Source: Streptomyces sp. 71268
Lineage (GTDB): Bacteria > Actinomycetota > Actinomycetes > Streptomycetales > Streptomycetaceae
Assembly: GCF_029392895.1 (NCBI RefSeq)
Contig: NZ_CP114200.1
Location: forward strand, 7,942,501 to 8,006,500
Reading direction: 5' to 3'
Length of the DNA: 64,000 nt
Both the position numbers and the translations under genes were made by a program. This document shows positions 50,551-61,300 of the stretch, one piece after another. Each line of letters opens with the position of its first letter. Position 1 is the first letter of the stretch. Below the pieces are notes generated by a model. That model made no database searches, was not told the DNA's origin, and saw only the letters and a program-made list of their open reading frames with translations.

Positions 50551-51936
50551 ATGACTGACCGCGCGCTGGCCCCGGCCGAAGCCACCGACGAGCGCCTGTT
50601 CTCCCGGACGTACGCGACCGCCACCGCCAGCTTCGCCGCGGTGATGTTCCTGACCGGGCTGGCCGCGCTGGCCGTGGTGCCCACCCTGCCGACCGCGGCC
50701 CGGGCCCTGGACGGGGTGAGTCTCTACCCCCTGGTCGCCGGGTGTTTCGTGGCCGCGAGCCTGCTCGGCGGCGTGCTGGGCGGGCACTGGGCCGACCGCG
50801 CCGGGGCGCACCGCCCGCTGGCCGTCGGCCTGGTGCTGGCCGTGGCCACCCTCCTCGTCTCCGGCGCCAGCACCACCATCTGGCAACTGGCCGCCGGACG
50901 CTTCCTGGACGGCGTGGCCGGCGGCATGGTCGCGGTGGCGATCAACACCGCCATCGGCCAGGCGTATCCCGAGTCCCTGCGCCCGCGCGCGCTCGCGCTG
51001 ATGAGCGCCTGCTGGATCGTCCCGTCGCTGGTCGGCCCGCCGCTGGCCGGCCTGGTCACCGAATGGTGGTCCTGGCGCGCCGTGTTCTTCGGCCTGGCCG
51101 GCCTCACCCTGCTGCCCACGCTGGTCGTCATGGCGGCGCTGCGCGGCCACTCCCGCCCGCGCTCCGACGAGCCGGACGCCGACCAACCCGCGCGCCCCGC
51201 GCTGCTGGTCGCCCTGGGCGTGAGCGTGGGCGCGGCGCTCGCCCAGTACGGCGTCTCGGCCTGGGACCCGCGCCACCTGCTGTTCGCGGCGGGCGGGATC
51301 GCACTCCTCGTCCTCTTCGCACCGCGACTGCTGCCGTCGGGCACCTGGCGCGCGGCGCGCGGCCTGCCGGCCACCGTGTTGCTGTGCGGACTGGGTTCGG
51401 GCGTCTTCTTCACGCTGGAGGCGTTCGTTCCGCTGCTGTTGGTGACCGACCGCGACGCGCCCCCCATGGTGATCGGCCTGGCCTTCACCGGAGCCGCCCT
51501 GGCCTGGGCCGCCTCCTCCTGGGTGCAGGGCCACCTGCTTCCGCGCTGCCCCCGCCACCGGCTGGTGGTGGCCGGCGCGTTGGTGCAGATGGTGGCCGTG
51601 GTGATCGCCGCCGTCGGGACGCTGGCGGCAGTGCCCGCGTACACCGCCGCGGCGGCCATGCCCGTGGCGGCCGTCGGCATGGGCATGTACGCCCCCTCCC
51701 TCACCGTGCTCTCGCTCGCCCACAGCCCGCCGGGCCGGCAGGGTTACGCCAGCAGCGCGATGCAGACCAACCAGAACCTGGGCCAGATCGGCGTCCTCGG
51801 CCTCACCGCCGCCCTGTTCAACGCCTGCCTGGGCGCCGGCTCATCGGACCCGGCCGGGTACGCCGCCGCCTTCGCGCTGCTCCTGCTGCCGACCGCCCTG
51901 GCCGCGGCGCTCGCCGTACGCGCGCGCCACGCGTGA
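50551..51936 (+). CDS. MFS transporter
   Basis: A 461-residue membrane transporter with about 12-14 segments. Motif A is read as GGHWADRAGAHRPLA, with GRFLDGVAGGMVAVAINTAI and IVPSLVGPPLAGLVTEWWSW (motif C region) following; the second half has FFTLEAFVPLLLVTDRDAPP and MYAPSLTVLSLAHSPPGRQG. It resembles drug-efflux MFS proteins of the type without a long central loop, but the substrate is unknown. ATG 50551 (MTDRALAPAE) has only a weak GGCGGCG upstream. No regulator is directly linked; the GntR gene lies 500 bp downstream. Confidence 0.85.
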   Translation: MTDRALAPAEATDERLFSRTYATATASFAAVMFLTGLAALAVVPTLPTAARALDGVSLYPLVAGCFVAASLLGGVLGGHWADRAGAHRPLAVGLVLAVATLLVSGASTTIWQLAAGRFLDGVAGGMVAVAINTAIGQAYPESLRPRALALMSACWIVPSLVGPPLAGLVTEWWSWRAVFFGLAGLTLLPTLVVMAALRGHSRPRSDEPDADQPARPALLVALGVSVGAALAQYGVSAWDPRHLLFAAGGIALLVLFAPRLLPSGTWRAARGLPATVLLCGLGSGVFFTLEAFVPLLLVTDRDAPPMVIGLAFTGAALAWAASSWVQGHLLPRCPRHRLVVAGALVQMVAVVIAAVGTLAAVPAYTAAAAMPVAAVGMGMYAPSLTVLSLAHSPPGRQGYASSAMQTNQNLGQIGVLGLTAALFNACLGAGSSDPAGYAAAFALLLLPTALAAALAVRARHA

Positions 51937-52438
51937 GCCGACCGCACGCCACACGGCGGCTGCCCTCCCGTCGTGACCCGGGTGCACGCCATGCCAAGGA
52001 ACCGTGCACTCTGAGCCCATGACGAGCCGACCGCCCGCGCGGCACAGTGGACCGTGAACGGGGAGCGGGACACGTCTTCAAGGCACCACCTCCGGCTCGC
52101 CGTTCAGCAGGGGGCCACACGGCCCGGAGCACGGGGGTAACCGCCCGGTCGCTTCGTCCGCGGACACGACGCGACCAGGTCGCCACGCCCGGCCAGCCCA
52201 CTGCGCCGGCGCCACCGCGACCGCTGAGCAGGACGAGCGGCGCGGCCCGCGCCGCTGCGGCCAGGGGAAGCCGCAGCCTGGAGAGGCCGCTGTCCGCCCG
52301 CGCCAAGCACGCCCGAGGGGGGTTGCGTGGACGGCGGCGGCTGCTCCGCCCCGCCCGCGGGGCGCGCTCGCGCCGTGCCCCGTGGTCAACCCGGAACGCG
52401 CCCGCACGGGCGGGCGGGTGAGGGGTTACGTTCGGGGC
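51937..52438. other. Intergenic region, nothing recognised
   Basis: About 500 GC-rich bases between the MFS and GntR genes. Open frames on both strands give Arg/Ala/Gly-rich products and look like shadows. No hairpin stands out. Confidence 0.45.
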
Positions 52439-52837
52439 ATGGAGCGGATGCGAAAGTTGCTGAGGTCGGACGAGGTCGTGGCGCGGGTGCGGCGCGACAT
52501 CGCCGACGGCGTCTACCGGCCCGGTGACGCCCTACCGGAACCCGAGGAACTGGCCGCCGAGTTGGGCGTGCTCACCAGGGCGGTCGCCACCGCCTACCAG
52601 CGGCTCGCCGATGACGGGGTGCTCCTGGAGAACCTGCTGACGCCGGGGGTCGTGGTGGCCGATCCGGAGCTGGACCCCACGGTCCGCTCCCTGGTGCACG
52701 CCGTCGCCGCGATGCGGCGCCACCTGGAGCGACTGGACGCGCGGCTCGACGACCTCACCGAGCGCGTGGACACCGTGGGCCGCAGCGTGCACGAGTCACG
52801 CCTGGAGGCCGAGCGCGGGGTGAACCACCGGTACTGA
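52439..52837 (+). CDS. GntR family transcriptional regulator (short form)
   Basis: A 132-residue regulator. The GntR winged helix covers about residues 8-75: VVARVRRDIADGVYRPGDAL, EELAAELGVLTRAVATAYQR and LADDGVLLENLLTPGVVV. Only a short helical, probably coiled-coil, C-terminus follows (HAVAAMRRHLERLDARLDDL), as in YtrA-like GntR proteins, with no ligand domain. ATG 52439 is chosen; ATG 52448 is possible. Its targets are not evident: the flanking genes point the same way and encode a transporter and a secreted protein. Confidence 0.85.
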   Translation: MERMRKLLRSDEVVARVRRDIADGVYRPGDALPEPEELAAELGVLTRAVATAYQRLADDGVLLENLLTPGVVVADPELDPTVRSLVHAVAAMRRHLERLDARLDDLTERVDTVGRSVHESRLEAERGVNHRY

Positions 52838-53005
52838 GCGCCACCTGACCGACTTAGGTAGCGAGTCTCCCCACCCCGCTCATCCCTTGGTCGCCCTGCG
52901 CTGGCCCGAGGGATGACGCGGGGTCGTACCCGCGCTTCCCACACTGGAGCCACGCCCGGCGGGTCCGGGCGTGGACCGATCGCGGGACGACACGAAGGAG
53001 GCGCG

Positions 53006-54181
53006 GTGCGCAGCGACGGGATCAGTCGGGCACGGTTCCTGGCCCTGGCGGGAGCCGCCGGGGGCGCGGCGGCGTCGGGGACGCTGCTGGGCGCGGGCCC
53101 GGCGGCGGCATCGGGCGGGGGAGCGACGCCGACACCGGGAGCGGGAGGCCCCACGGCCGGGGCGCGGCGAGGAGGCGGGCTCACCCACCGGGGTGTGTGC
53201 TACGAGGTCGGCGCCGAGGCCGTCGACGCGGGGTGGACCCTGACCAGGATGCGTGCCGACATCCGGGCCATCAGGGACGATTTGCACGCGAGCACCGTCT
53301 CCGTCTGGGGCGACGGCATCGACCACCTGGCGGCCACCTCGTCGGAGGCGGCCGAGCGCGGCTTGCACGTCTGGCTCCAACCCCGGCTCGCGGACCGCCC
53401 CGAACAGGAGATCCTGGACCACCTCGCGGAGGCCGGCCGGCACGCCGAGCGGCTCCGCCGCGCGGGCGCCGAGGTCCACCTCAGCGTCGGCTGCGAGTTC
53501 GTGCTCTACGTGCCCGGCATCGTGCCGGGCGACAACGTGCTGGAGCGCGTCGAGAACCTGCTGAACGGTACGTACGACCGCGAGGAGATGACGCGCCGGC
53601 TCCGGGCGTTCACCGCCCGCGCGGCAGCGGTGGGCCGGTCCGTCTTCCGGGGCGCGCTGACGTACGGCGCGGCGCTCGACGAGGAGGTGGACTGGAGTCT
53701 CTTCGACATCGTCAGCGTCAACTACTACGGGTACCACCCACGGCGCGCCGACTACGTCCGCGAACTGCGGCCCTTCCAGCGGTGGGGGAAGCCGGTGGCC
53801 ATCGCGGAGTGTGGCACCTGCACCTTCGTCGGCGCGCCCGAGCACGGCGGCATGGGTTGGAACGTCGTGGACTACGACGTGCGGCCGCCGCGCGTCAAGG
53901 GCGGCCTCGTGCGCAGCGAACGCACCCAGGCCGCCTACCTGGGCGAGGTGTTCGGCGTCTTCGAGTCGATGGACCTGTACGCGGCGACGGCGTTCAGCTT
54001 CGTCAGCCCGGACTCGCCACACGTCGCCGACCCGCTGTACGACCTCGACATGGCGAGCTACAGCATCGTCAAGACCATCAGGGCGCGGTCCGACGACCCC
54101 GCGTCCGACTGGCACTGGGAGCCCAAGGAGTCCTTCCACACCCTGGCCCAGCACTTCGAGCGCGCGCGACGCGTGCGCTGA
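53006..54181 (+). CDS. Secreted TIM-barrel glycosidase-like protein
   Basis: A 391-residue exported protein. The N-terminus is a signal sequence (SRARFLALAGAAGGAAASGT), close to but lacking the twin Arg of Tat signals, followed by a Gly/Pro/Thr-rich linker. The rest resembles Streptomyces proteins often labelled abortive infection protein but more like a clan GH-A barrel: THRGVCYEVGAEAVDAGWTL, LHVWLQPRLADRPEQEILDH, LSVGCEFVLYVPGIVPGDN, IVSVNYYGYHPRRADYVREL and KPVAIAECGTC, where the Glu residues in GCEF and AECG could be acid/base and nucleophile. No substrate is known. GTG 53006 follows GAAGGAG. Confidence 0.78.
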   Translation: MRSDGISRARFLALAGAAGGAAASGTLLGAGPAAASGGGATPTPGAGGPTAGARRGGGLTHRGVCYEVGAEAVDAGWTLTRMRADIRAIRDDLHASTVSVWGDGIDHLAATSSEAAERGLHVWLQPRLADRPEQEILDHLAEAGRHAERLRRAGAEVHLSVGCEFVLYVPGIVPGDNVLERVENLLNGTYDREEMTRRLRAFTARAAAVGRSVFRGALTYGAALDEEVDWSLFDIVSVNYYGYHPRRADYVRELRPFQRWGKPVAIAECGTCTFVGAPEHGGMGWNVVDYDVRPPRVKGGLVRSERTQAAYLGEVFGVFESMDLYAATAFSFVSPDSPHVADPLYDLDMASYSIVKTIRARSDDPASDWHWEPKESFHTLAQHFERARRVR

Positions 54182-54611
54182 ACCCGCCCCGACCCCCCGC
54201 CCCGCGCTCTCGCCCCGCCCCCGTCCCCGCTCGTCCCCCGCTCGCCCGTCCCCGCGCGCTCCGCCCCGCCCCCGCCCTATCGCCATCCCCGCGTACCCGG
54301 CCGCACCGCTCGACGTGCCGGGCGCGCGCCGGCGCTCGGGCGGGGAGCGGGGCCCATGTCATGTCGGTGACGGCCACGTCAGCGCGGTGCGGTGGGGGGT
54401 GTGCGGGGCGCCCGTCCCACGATGCGGCGGGTCGCGGGCCGCGCGGGGCGGGCTCCCACATCACCTGTTCGGGCGCTACTGCGCTCGCGCCGTGCGCGAT
54501 AGATAAGCGCTAGATGCAGCATGTGCCTGCTCGCGGCGGTTGGCCCCCCGGGCAGGTGGCCGCTCTTGCTCCGCCTCCGCCCATCCCCGAGCGCACGGCC
54601 CGAGGGGCATC
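54182..54611. other. Intergenic region with C-rich tract, upstream of the giant operon
   Basis: About 430 bases. The first 100 (54184-54284) are almost all C with few purines on the plus strand. Near 54490-54515 GC drops (GATAGATAAGCGCTAGATG), a plausible promoter area for the large operon starting at 54612. Confidence 0.45.
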
Positions 54612-57600
54612 ATGAGCACACCGTCACCACTCCGCGTACTACGCGGCACCGACCTGCTGGACCTCGCCTTCGGCTTCGTCGGCCTCGTCATCGAGAACCG
54701 GCTGGGACGCCGCTACCTGATCCGCGCCGACGCGGAACGCGACGGCCTCCTCGTCGTCACCTTCGGCCCGCAGCACGTGCTGGAGGAGGTGTTCCAGGAA
54801 GAGAGCCCGACCCCACCGGCCGACCCGCCCGTCGGCTCGCTGATCAGCGGGCGCAGCGTGCTGGTCTTCGAGGTGGGCCCCGACGACGCCGTCGAGTACG
54901 CCGAGGACGGGCTGCTCGACGCCATGCGGACGCTGCCGCTGCGCGTCGTGGACGCGGCCCGCGAACCCGACACCCCGACCACCCTCCGCTTCACCGTCCC
55001 CGACCCGCCTGCCATTGAGGACGCCGCCGCCGGCCGCGACGCGGACCCGGCGCTCCGGGCCGCCGCCTTGCTGCGCCTGCTGCGTACCACCGCCGAGCTG
55101 AGCGCCCGCTACGGCACCGAGGCGACACTCGCCGCGGCGACCGCCGCCGGCGCCGAGGTGGAGGCCGCCGCGCCCGGGCCGGCCGCCACCGGCGCGGCCG
55201 GGCGCGTACCGCAGGACCCGCTGGCCGACCCCGCCCGCCCGCACACCGGCATCGAACTGCCCTACCGACTCCTGCTCTCGCCCTCGCAGCGGGCGCGGTG
55301 GGTCCACCGCGGGGCGATCGACCCGGAGCCGGGGGAGCGGGTCGAGCTGTGGCACACCCGGCTGACCCACCCGAGCGGGCGGCCCGCCGACCGGACCGTG
55401 CGCGCGGTGTGGAACCGGGACCGCGACCCCGACCCGGGCGCCCCCGAGACCTTCACCGCCTCGATCAGCGGCCCGCAGCGCACCGCCATCGTGGACCTGA
55501 CTGCCAACGACGGCCTGACGACGCCCGAGGGGCAGCCGTTCACGCCGCTTCCGGTGGCGGTGGAGAACCTCATGCTGTCGGCCGTCGGTGGCTGGCTCGA
55601 CAGCCTGGGCCAGTGGCAGGACCAGCGCCCCCAGGGCGTCACCCTCTCCGAGTGGCGACACCGCGCCACCATGGGCCGCGACCACTACGTGCGCCTGATG
55701 TTCTCCGGCTTCCTGTGCCCCTTCGGACACCGGGCCGACCTCATCCAGGTCACCGAGCGCAAGTTCGACGACGCGCGCGCCGGCTACCTCCTCCAGCGCC
55801 GGTTCATCGTCGTACGCGAGCCGCTGCGCACCTACGACCCGAAACGCGACCTGCCGATCGGCGACCCGGCGACCGGCCCCCTGGCCAACGCGCTGTTCCC
55901 CTTCACCACCGTACGCATCGACACGCTGGTCACCCCCAACCTCACCAACGACATCCCCACCCCCGAGTCCTGTGACTTCTTCCCCACCACCCGTTCCGAG
56001 AGCCCCTTCCGGTTCAAGGTCACCGCCGTAGACCACGAGGGGCGGACCGTGGAGTTCCGTACGCCGCTGCTCTTCCTTACCGAGGACCGTGGCAGCCGGG
56101 ACAAGCTCGCCGCCGTCGTGGCCAGGTACAACGGGCTGAGCCCGCTCCCCCTGGCCACCACCGACGCGGCCCTGGAGCCGGCCCCGGAGACCAAGGCCGA
56201 CCTCCTCGGGCAGGCCGTGGCACTGGCCCCCAGCGCCAAGCCCGACGACACCAGCCTGGACGTGGCCCACATGGTGTGGGGTGTCGCGGCCCCACCCGGG
56301 CTCGCCAGCCCCTCGCCGCGCCAGGCCCAGTTCCTGCCGCAACTCCGCTGGGCCGCCGTCACCGTGCCCGCGGTCAGCCAGCTCAGCGGCAACGACCTGA
56401 CCGTGCCGGTGACGTACGCCCAGCGCTACGCCCAGTCCGGTTTCCGCCAGGTCGACCAGGGTCTGCGCAAGGCCAACCTGGGCGAGGTCTTCCTCAACGT
56501 GCTGCCCGTGCTCGGCGCCCCGGACACCCCGCTCACCATGAACTTCAGCGGCCAGAGCGACCGCTCGGGCGGGCTGGTCGCGCCCAGCTTCGACGTGGCC
56601 GGCCTCTCCCGCAGGACAGGCCCGGTCTCCGGGGTCGCGGCCGGCGGCGCGGACGCGTTGGAGTCCGTCGCCAACGGCGACTTCAAACCGGCCGACTTCT
56701 TCCACGCGTCGGACGTCATCGGCGCCCTCGGCGCCAACCTGCTCGGCATCCTGCCGCTGGCCGACCTGATCAAGGAAGCCGGACTCGACCAGCCGCTGAA
56801 GGTGCCCAACTTCTTCACCGAGACCATCAACGCCGTCACCGGCTTCCTCTCCGAACTGCGCCGGGTCCGCGACCTGATCCGCAACGAGGCCGAGCGCTAC
56901 GCGGCGGTCGGCCGCCGCGTGACGCAGACCGCGGACGCGCTGGTCACGATCATCGGCGACTACCTCGCCCAGTCCCTGGCCGGCCACCCGGGGCCCATCA
57001 GGCTGACCGACGTCGACAACGCCTTCAACGCCTTCAGCACAGCCCTCACCGACCTGCTGAACACCCTGCCGCCCGGCGCCGACCCGGGCGTGCGCGCCCT
57101 CCTTGAGCGGGTCCGGCAGACGGTCGCGACCTGGAACAACGGGGCCGGACAGGTGCTCTCCGTGCGCCAGGCGCTGGAGAAGGCCGGGCGGGGCGCCAAG
57201 CTGCCCGAGACCGTCAACGCGCGCCTGGAGTGGAACCCGGAGATCAAACCCTTCCCCGCGCGCGACCCGGTCTTCGTCCCCCACCAGGACGACCAGGGCA
57301 GGACCACCGGGCGCTTCTCACTCATCGTCGACCTGCGCGGGTCACTGCGCTCCGACCTGACGGCCGGCGCCGACATCACCTGCAGCCTGGAAGAGTTCGA
57401 CCTCGTCCTCATCCCCGGTTTCAAGGCCATGCGGCTGGACTTCGAGCGCATCCGCTTCACCGCGCGGGCGGGCAAGAAGCTCGACGTCGACGTCGCCTTC
57501 CGTGGCGTGGAGTTCACCGGCCCGCTGTCCTTCGTGGAGACGCTGCGACAGCTCATCCCCATCGACGGCTTCAGCGACCCACCCGGCATCCAGGTCACCA

Positions 57601-58298
57601 GCAGCGGCAGCGTCGCCTCGTACGCGCTGCCACTGCCCAACCTCGCGGTCGGCGTGTTCAGTCTGGAGAACCTGCGCCTGGCCGCCTACCTCGACCTGCC
57701 GTTCGTCGGGAAGTCGCTGGAGGTCGGGTTCTCCTTCTGCACCCGGCAGGCCCCCTTCCGGCTGACCGTCTCCATGCTGGGCGGCGGCGGGTTCTTCGGC
57801 ATCGTGCTCACCCCCAAGCGGGTGGCCGTCCTGGAAGCGGCCCTGGAGTTCGGCGCCGCGGTCTCCATGAACTTCGGCGTGGCCAGCGGCAGCCTGTCGG
57901 TGATGGCCGGCATCTACTTCCGGCTGGAGCTGGACACCGGAGAGGCCCGGCTCAGCGGCTACTTCCGGGCCCGAGGCGAGGTCGACGTGCTCGGCATCGT
58001 GTCGGCCTCCATCGAGCTGTACCTCGAACTGACCTGGCAGCCCGGCCGCGTGTCGGGCCGGGCCAGGATCTCGGTCAGCATCCATATCGGCTTCTGGTCA
58101 CAGTCGGTCACCATCGAGTGCGAGAAGACCTTCGTGGGCGGTGGCGGCGACAGCCTGGCCGCGCTCGGCGGGGCGGCGGCGGACGCGGTACGGCCACCCA
58201 CCTTCGCCGAGATGATGAGCCCCTACCCCGACCCGGTCACCGGCGTCCAGCGCGTGCCCGTAGACGAGTACTGCACCGCCTTCGCGGAAGTGAGCTGA
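54612..58298 (+). CDS. Giant protein of unknown function, first of a pair
   Basis: A 1228-residue protein that I cannot assign to a family. There is no signal peptide or membrane helix. Residues 1-110 form an alpha/beta-like domain (LRGTDLLDLAFGFVGLVIEN, LLVVTFGPQHVLEEVFQEE). Residues about 210-480 are beta-rich (IELPYRLLLSPSQRARWVHR, VELWHTRLTHPSG). A helical segment lies near 740-870 (LRRVRDLIRNEAERYAAVGR). The last 350 residues are long amphipathic strands (ARLSGYFRARGEVDVLGIVS, IELYLELTWQPGRVSGRARI), suggesting an extended beta sheet or groove. ATG 54612 follows GAGGGG. The second giant gene starts 3 nt after its stop. Confidence 0.85.
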   Translation: MSTPSPLRVLRGTDLLDLAFGFVGLVIENRLGRRYLIRADAERDGLLVVTFGPQHVLEEVFQEESPTPPADPPVGSLISGRSVLVFEVGPDDAVEYAEDGLLDAMRTLPLRVVDAAREPDTPTTLRFTVPDPPAIEDAAAGRDADPALRAAALLRLLRTTAELSARYGTEATLAAATAAGAEVEAAAPGPAATGAAGRVPQDPLADPARPHTGIELPYRLLLSPSQRARWVHRGAIDPEPGERVELWHTRLTHPSGRPADRTVRAVWNRDRDPDPGAPETFTASISGPQRTAIVDLTANDGLTTPEGQPFTPLPVAVENLMLSAVGGWLDSLGQWQDQRPQGVTLSEWRHRATMGRDHYVRLMFSGFLCPFGHRADLIQVTERKFDDARAGYLLQRRFIVVREPLRTYDPKRDLPIGDPATGPLANALFPFTTVRIDTLVTPNLTNDIPTPESCDFFPTTRSESPFRFKVTAVDHEGRTVEFRTPLLFLTEDRGSRDKLAAVVARYNGLSPLPLATTDAALEPAPETKADLLGQAVALAPSAKPDDTSLDVAHMVWGVAAPPGLASPSPRQAQFLPQLRWAAVTVPAVSQLSGNDLTVPVTYAQRYAQSGFRQVDQGLRKANLGEVFLNVLPVLGAPDTPLTMNFSGQSDRSGGLVAPSFDVAGLSRRTGPVSGVAAGGADALESVANGDFKPADFFHASDVIGALGANLLGILPLADLIKEAGLDQPLKVPNFFTETINAVTGFLSELRRVRDLIRNEAERYAAVGRRVTQTADALVTIIGDYLAQSLAGHPGPIRLTDVDNAFNAFSTALTDLLNTLPPGADPGVRALLERVRQTVATWNNGAGQVLSVRQALEKAGRGAKLPETVNARLEWNPEIKPFPARDPVFVPHQDDQGRTTGRFSLIVDLRGSLRSDLTAGADITCSLEEFDLVLIPGFKAMRLDFERIRFTARAGKKLDVDVAFRGVEFTGPLSFVETLRQLIPIDGFSDPPGIQVTSSGSVASYALPLPNLAVGVFSLENLRLAAYLDLPFVGKSLEVGFSFCTRQAPFRLTVSMLGGGGFFGIVLTPKRVAVLEAALEFGAAVSMNFGVASGSLSVMAGIYFRLELDTGEARLSGYFRARGEVDVLGIVSASIELYLELTWQPGRVSGRARISVSIHIGFWSQSVTIECEKTFVGGGGDSLAALGGAAADAVRPPTFAEMMSPYPDPVTGVQRVPVDEYCTAFAEVS

Positions 58299-58301
58299 CC
58301 C

Positions 58302-61300
58302 ATGCCCGAGTCGATCCGGTGGACCGTCCTGCCCGACGGGCTCACCACCGATGCCAAGCTCCGCCTGACGGTGCTGGTCACCCCCCGCCTGACCGGCGGG
58401 ACCACCCTGGGTGACTTCGCCGACTTCGTCGACTGGCCCCGGACCCTGGCCCGCTACGCCGGCGCCCTCCAGGTGGAGTTCCGCGCGGCGCCGGGCGGGG
58501 CGAGCGCCACGGTCCCCACCACCGTGCGGCCCGACCGCTACCCGCCGCCCGACAGCACGCTGTGGTGCGAGCTGTTCCCCACCGACACCAGGGTCACCGT
58601 GCCCACGGCCGCGCTCCTCGCGGCCGACGCCGAGCCGATCACCCTCCGGTCCTTCCCGAGCCGGGCCGTGCACGCCCAGGTCACGACGTTGTACGAGAAC
58701 GCCGCGACCGCCACCGCGGCCCGCCGGGCCTTCCCCGACCCGGGCGGCGAGGGCGTGGCGGCGCCGGGTGGCGCGCCGAGCGTGCCGCCGCAGCCGCCGC
58801 CCAGTTGGGACCACCCCCAGACGGACGACCTGACGACGCCGCTGACCGAGCCCGTCCGCGACCTCGCCCGCTCCGTCGGCGCGTCCTACCAGCGGCTCGA
58901 CCGGCTCATCGGGCGCGCCCCGACGGAGGGCTCGGGCGAACCGGCCACCGAGGCCGCCGCCAACCCGTACCGGCCCCGCTACATCGACCGCTCGCACCCC
59001 GACTACGCGCCCTTCCAGGCCGAACTCGGCCTCGCCGAGGCGTACCGCTTCTACGACCGGCGCCCCGCGCCTCCCGAGCCCGGCGCCGAGCCCGACCCGC
59101 CGCCACCCCCACCGGAGCGGCCGGACCTCGACTTCCACGCGGCCTGCGCGCTCCTCGCCGACTACCCCGAGCTGCTGCGGCGCTTCGGCCTCGCCCTCGA
59201 CCTGCTGGTCACCCCGCCGCCCGGGCTCGCCGACCAGTGGCAGGCCCGCGTCACCTTCGCCCCACCGCACGAGGGGCTGAACGGGGACGAGAGCCTGCGC
59301 CCGTGGACCCGGCTGCGCCACGTGGCGGGGCAGCGGTTCGAGGCGTACGCGGACGACGCCGGCCCGTACGGGCACCGCATGCTCGGCCTCGGCGACAGCC
59401 GCGTGCACGTCACCGACCTCGACGTGGACGGCGCGGCGATGAAGTTCGTCGAGTTCTCCCGGATCTTCGACCAACTCTTCACCAGCCCGTCGGAGCCCGC
59501 CGGCGCGATCGCGCCCGAGACCACCGCGCCCCCAGCGCTGCACGGCGCGGGTCTGACCGTGCTCGTCGAGGGGCGGGACGCGGACCTCGCCGACCAACTG
59601 GAGGCCGACGCGCGCCACGTGGCCGGCGTCGACCAGAGCGGCATCCCCCTCTCCGCAGCCGTCCTGGACGCGTCGCACCTCGTCCGTGGCTACCGGGTGG
59701 ACGTCGGCGTTGTGGACGACGCCACGGGCCAGGTGGCCCGCTGGTACCCGCTCTGCGCCCGCACCGGCAGCTACGCCATCAGGCGCCCCGGCAAGCCCCC
59801 GGTCACCATCCAGGCCGAACCCGACGAGGGACACGTCAAGGCCAGCACGCTCACCCAGGACCGGACCGACGAGCGCCACCACTACGTCCACCAGGCGCTG
59901 TTCGGCTGGCACGGCTGGAGCCTGGCCGCACCGCCGCCCGGCCGCACCATCGGCGAGGACAACCTGCCCCAGGTGCCCGAGCCCGACCTCTCGCCGGACT
60001 TCCCGCTCGACACCAGCTTCCGGCCGCGCCCCGGCAGCCTGCCCGCACTGCGCTACGGGCGCACCTACCGCCTGCGCGCCCGCCTCGTGGACCTCGCGGG
60101 CAACGGGCCCGACCTCGACGCCGACACCCCGCCGAACGCCGTCACCCAGGCGCTGACCTACGGCCGGTGGGAGCCGGTGCCGCCGCCGGCGGTCATCCCC
60201 CGCTGGCCCTTCCTGGAGGGCGAGTCGGAGCCCCGGCTGGTGATCCGGAGCACCGTCTCCGACGACGGAACGCCCCTGCCGCCCGACATGTGGGCCATCC
60301 AGCGCAACGCCGAAGTCCCCGACCACGAGGCCCAGACGCCGGTGGACAAGCTCGACCGGCGCTACCGCCCCTTCGACGAGCGACACGTCAGCCCACCCAA
60401 GACCGCGCTCCAGATGGCCGAGCAACACGGCCTGTACGACGCGGCCTTCGGGCCCGGCAAGCCCCCGGCGCAGCGGCGGCAGTTCTTCGCCGCGGCCTCC
60501 CGCGAGGCTGGCAGCTACCTGGACACCAGGGTCAGCCTCGCCGAGGACCCGGACCGTGTCATCGACCTCAAGGCCATCGGCGCCATCCACGTCGCCAAGC
60601 ACGGCCCGCACGACCCGGTGCCGCTCACCCCGCTACCGGTGCCCCGTGGCGCGGGCCTCGCCCCCGGCGAGTACGTCGTCCACGACGGCCGCGGACTGCT
60701 CCTGCCGTACCTGCCCGACGTGCTCGCGCGCGGCGTCTCCTTCCGGGGGCTGCCCGGTGGCAAGCCGACCGAGACGTACGCTTTCCCCGGCCCGTGGCCG
60801 CAGGCCAGGCCGCTGCGGCTGAAGATCGAGGAGGGCAGCGGCCCGCCGGTCTGGCGCGGGCTCGTCGACCGGGAGCTGACCGTCTTCCTGCCCAAGGCCA
60901 CCTTCGCCACCGTCCGCATGAGCTGCCACGTGCACCGCGACGACCTGACCACCTTCCACCAGTGGCGGCTGCTGACCGGCACTCCGCTGTGGAGCGACCC
61001 GACGACCGGGCTGCCGCCGGAGAAGCGGGAGGAGTTGACGGACGCCGCCGCCGACGGCGAGAACTGGCTGATCACCCCGTGGGTCGAACTCACCCTGGTG
61101 CACGCCGTGGAGAAGCCGCTGGAGCGGCCGGTCATCGGCGACCTCACCTTCCGCCGCAGGGCCGAGGAGACCTTCGCCGACCTGGGTGGCAGCGTGCGCA
61201 ACCACGCCGGGAGCACCGGCCGGGTCGACGTGGACGCGACCTGGCAGGAGTGGATCGACGACGTCACCCAGGACGCGCCGGAGCGCGTCACGGTCCACGC

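Noticed and set aside
54639..57284. An 881-residue open frame opposite the first giant gene
   Set aside because: Antisense shadow caused by GC-rich third positions; composition is Gly/Val/Ala/Arg without domains.
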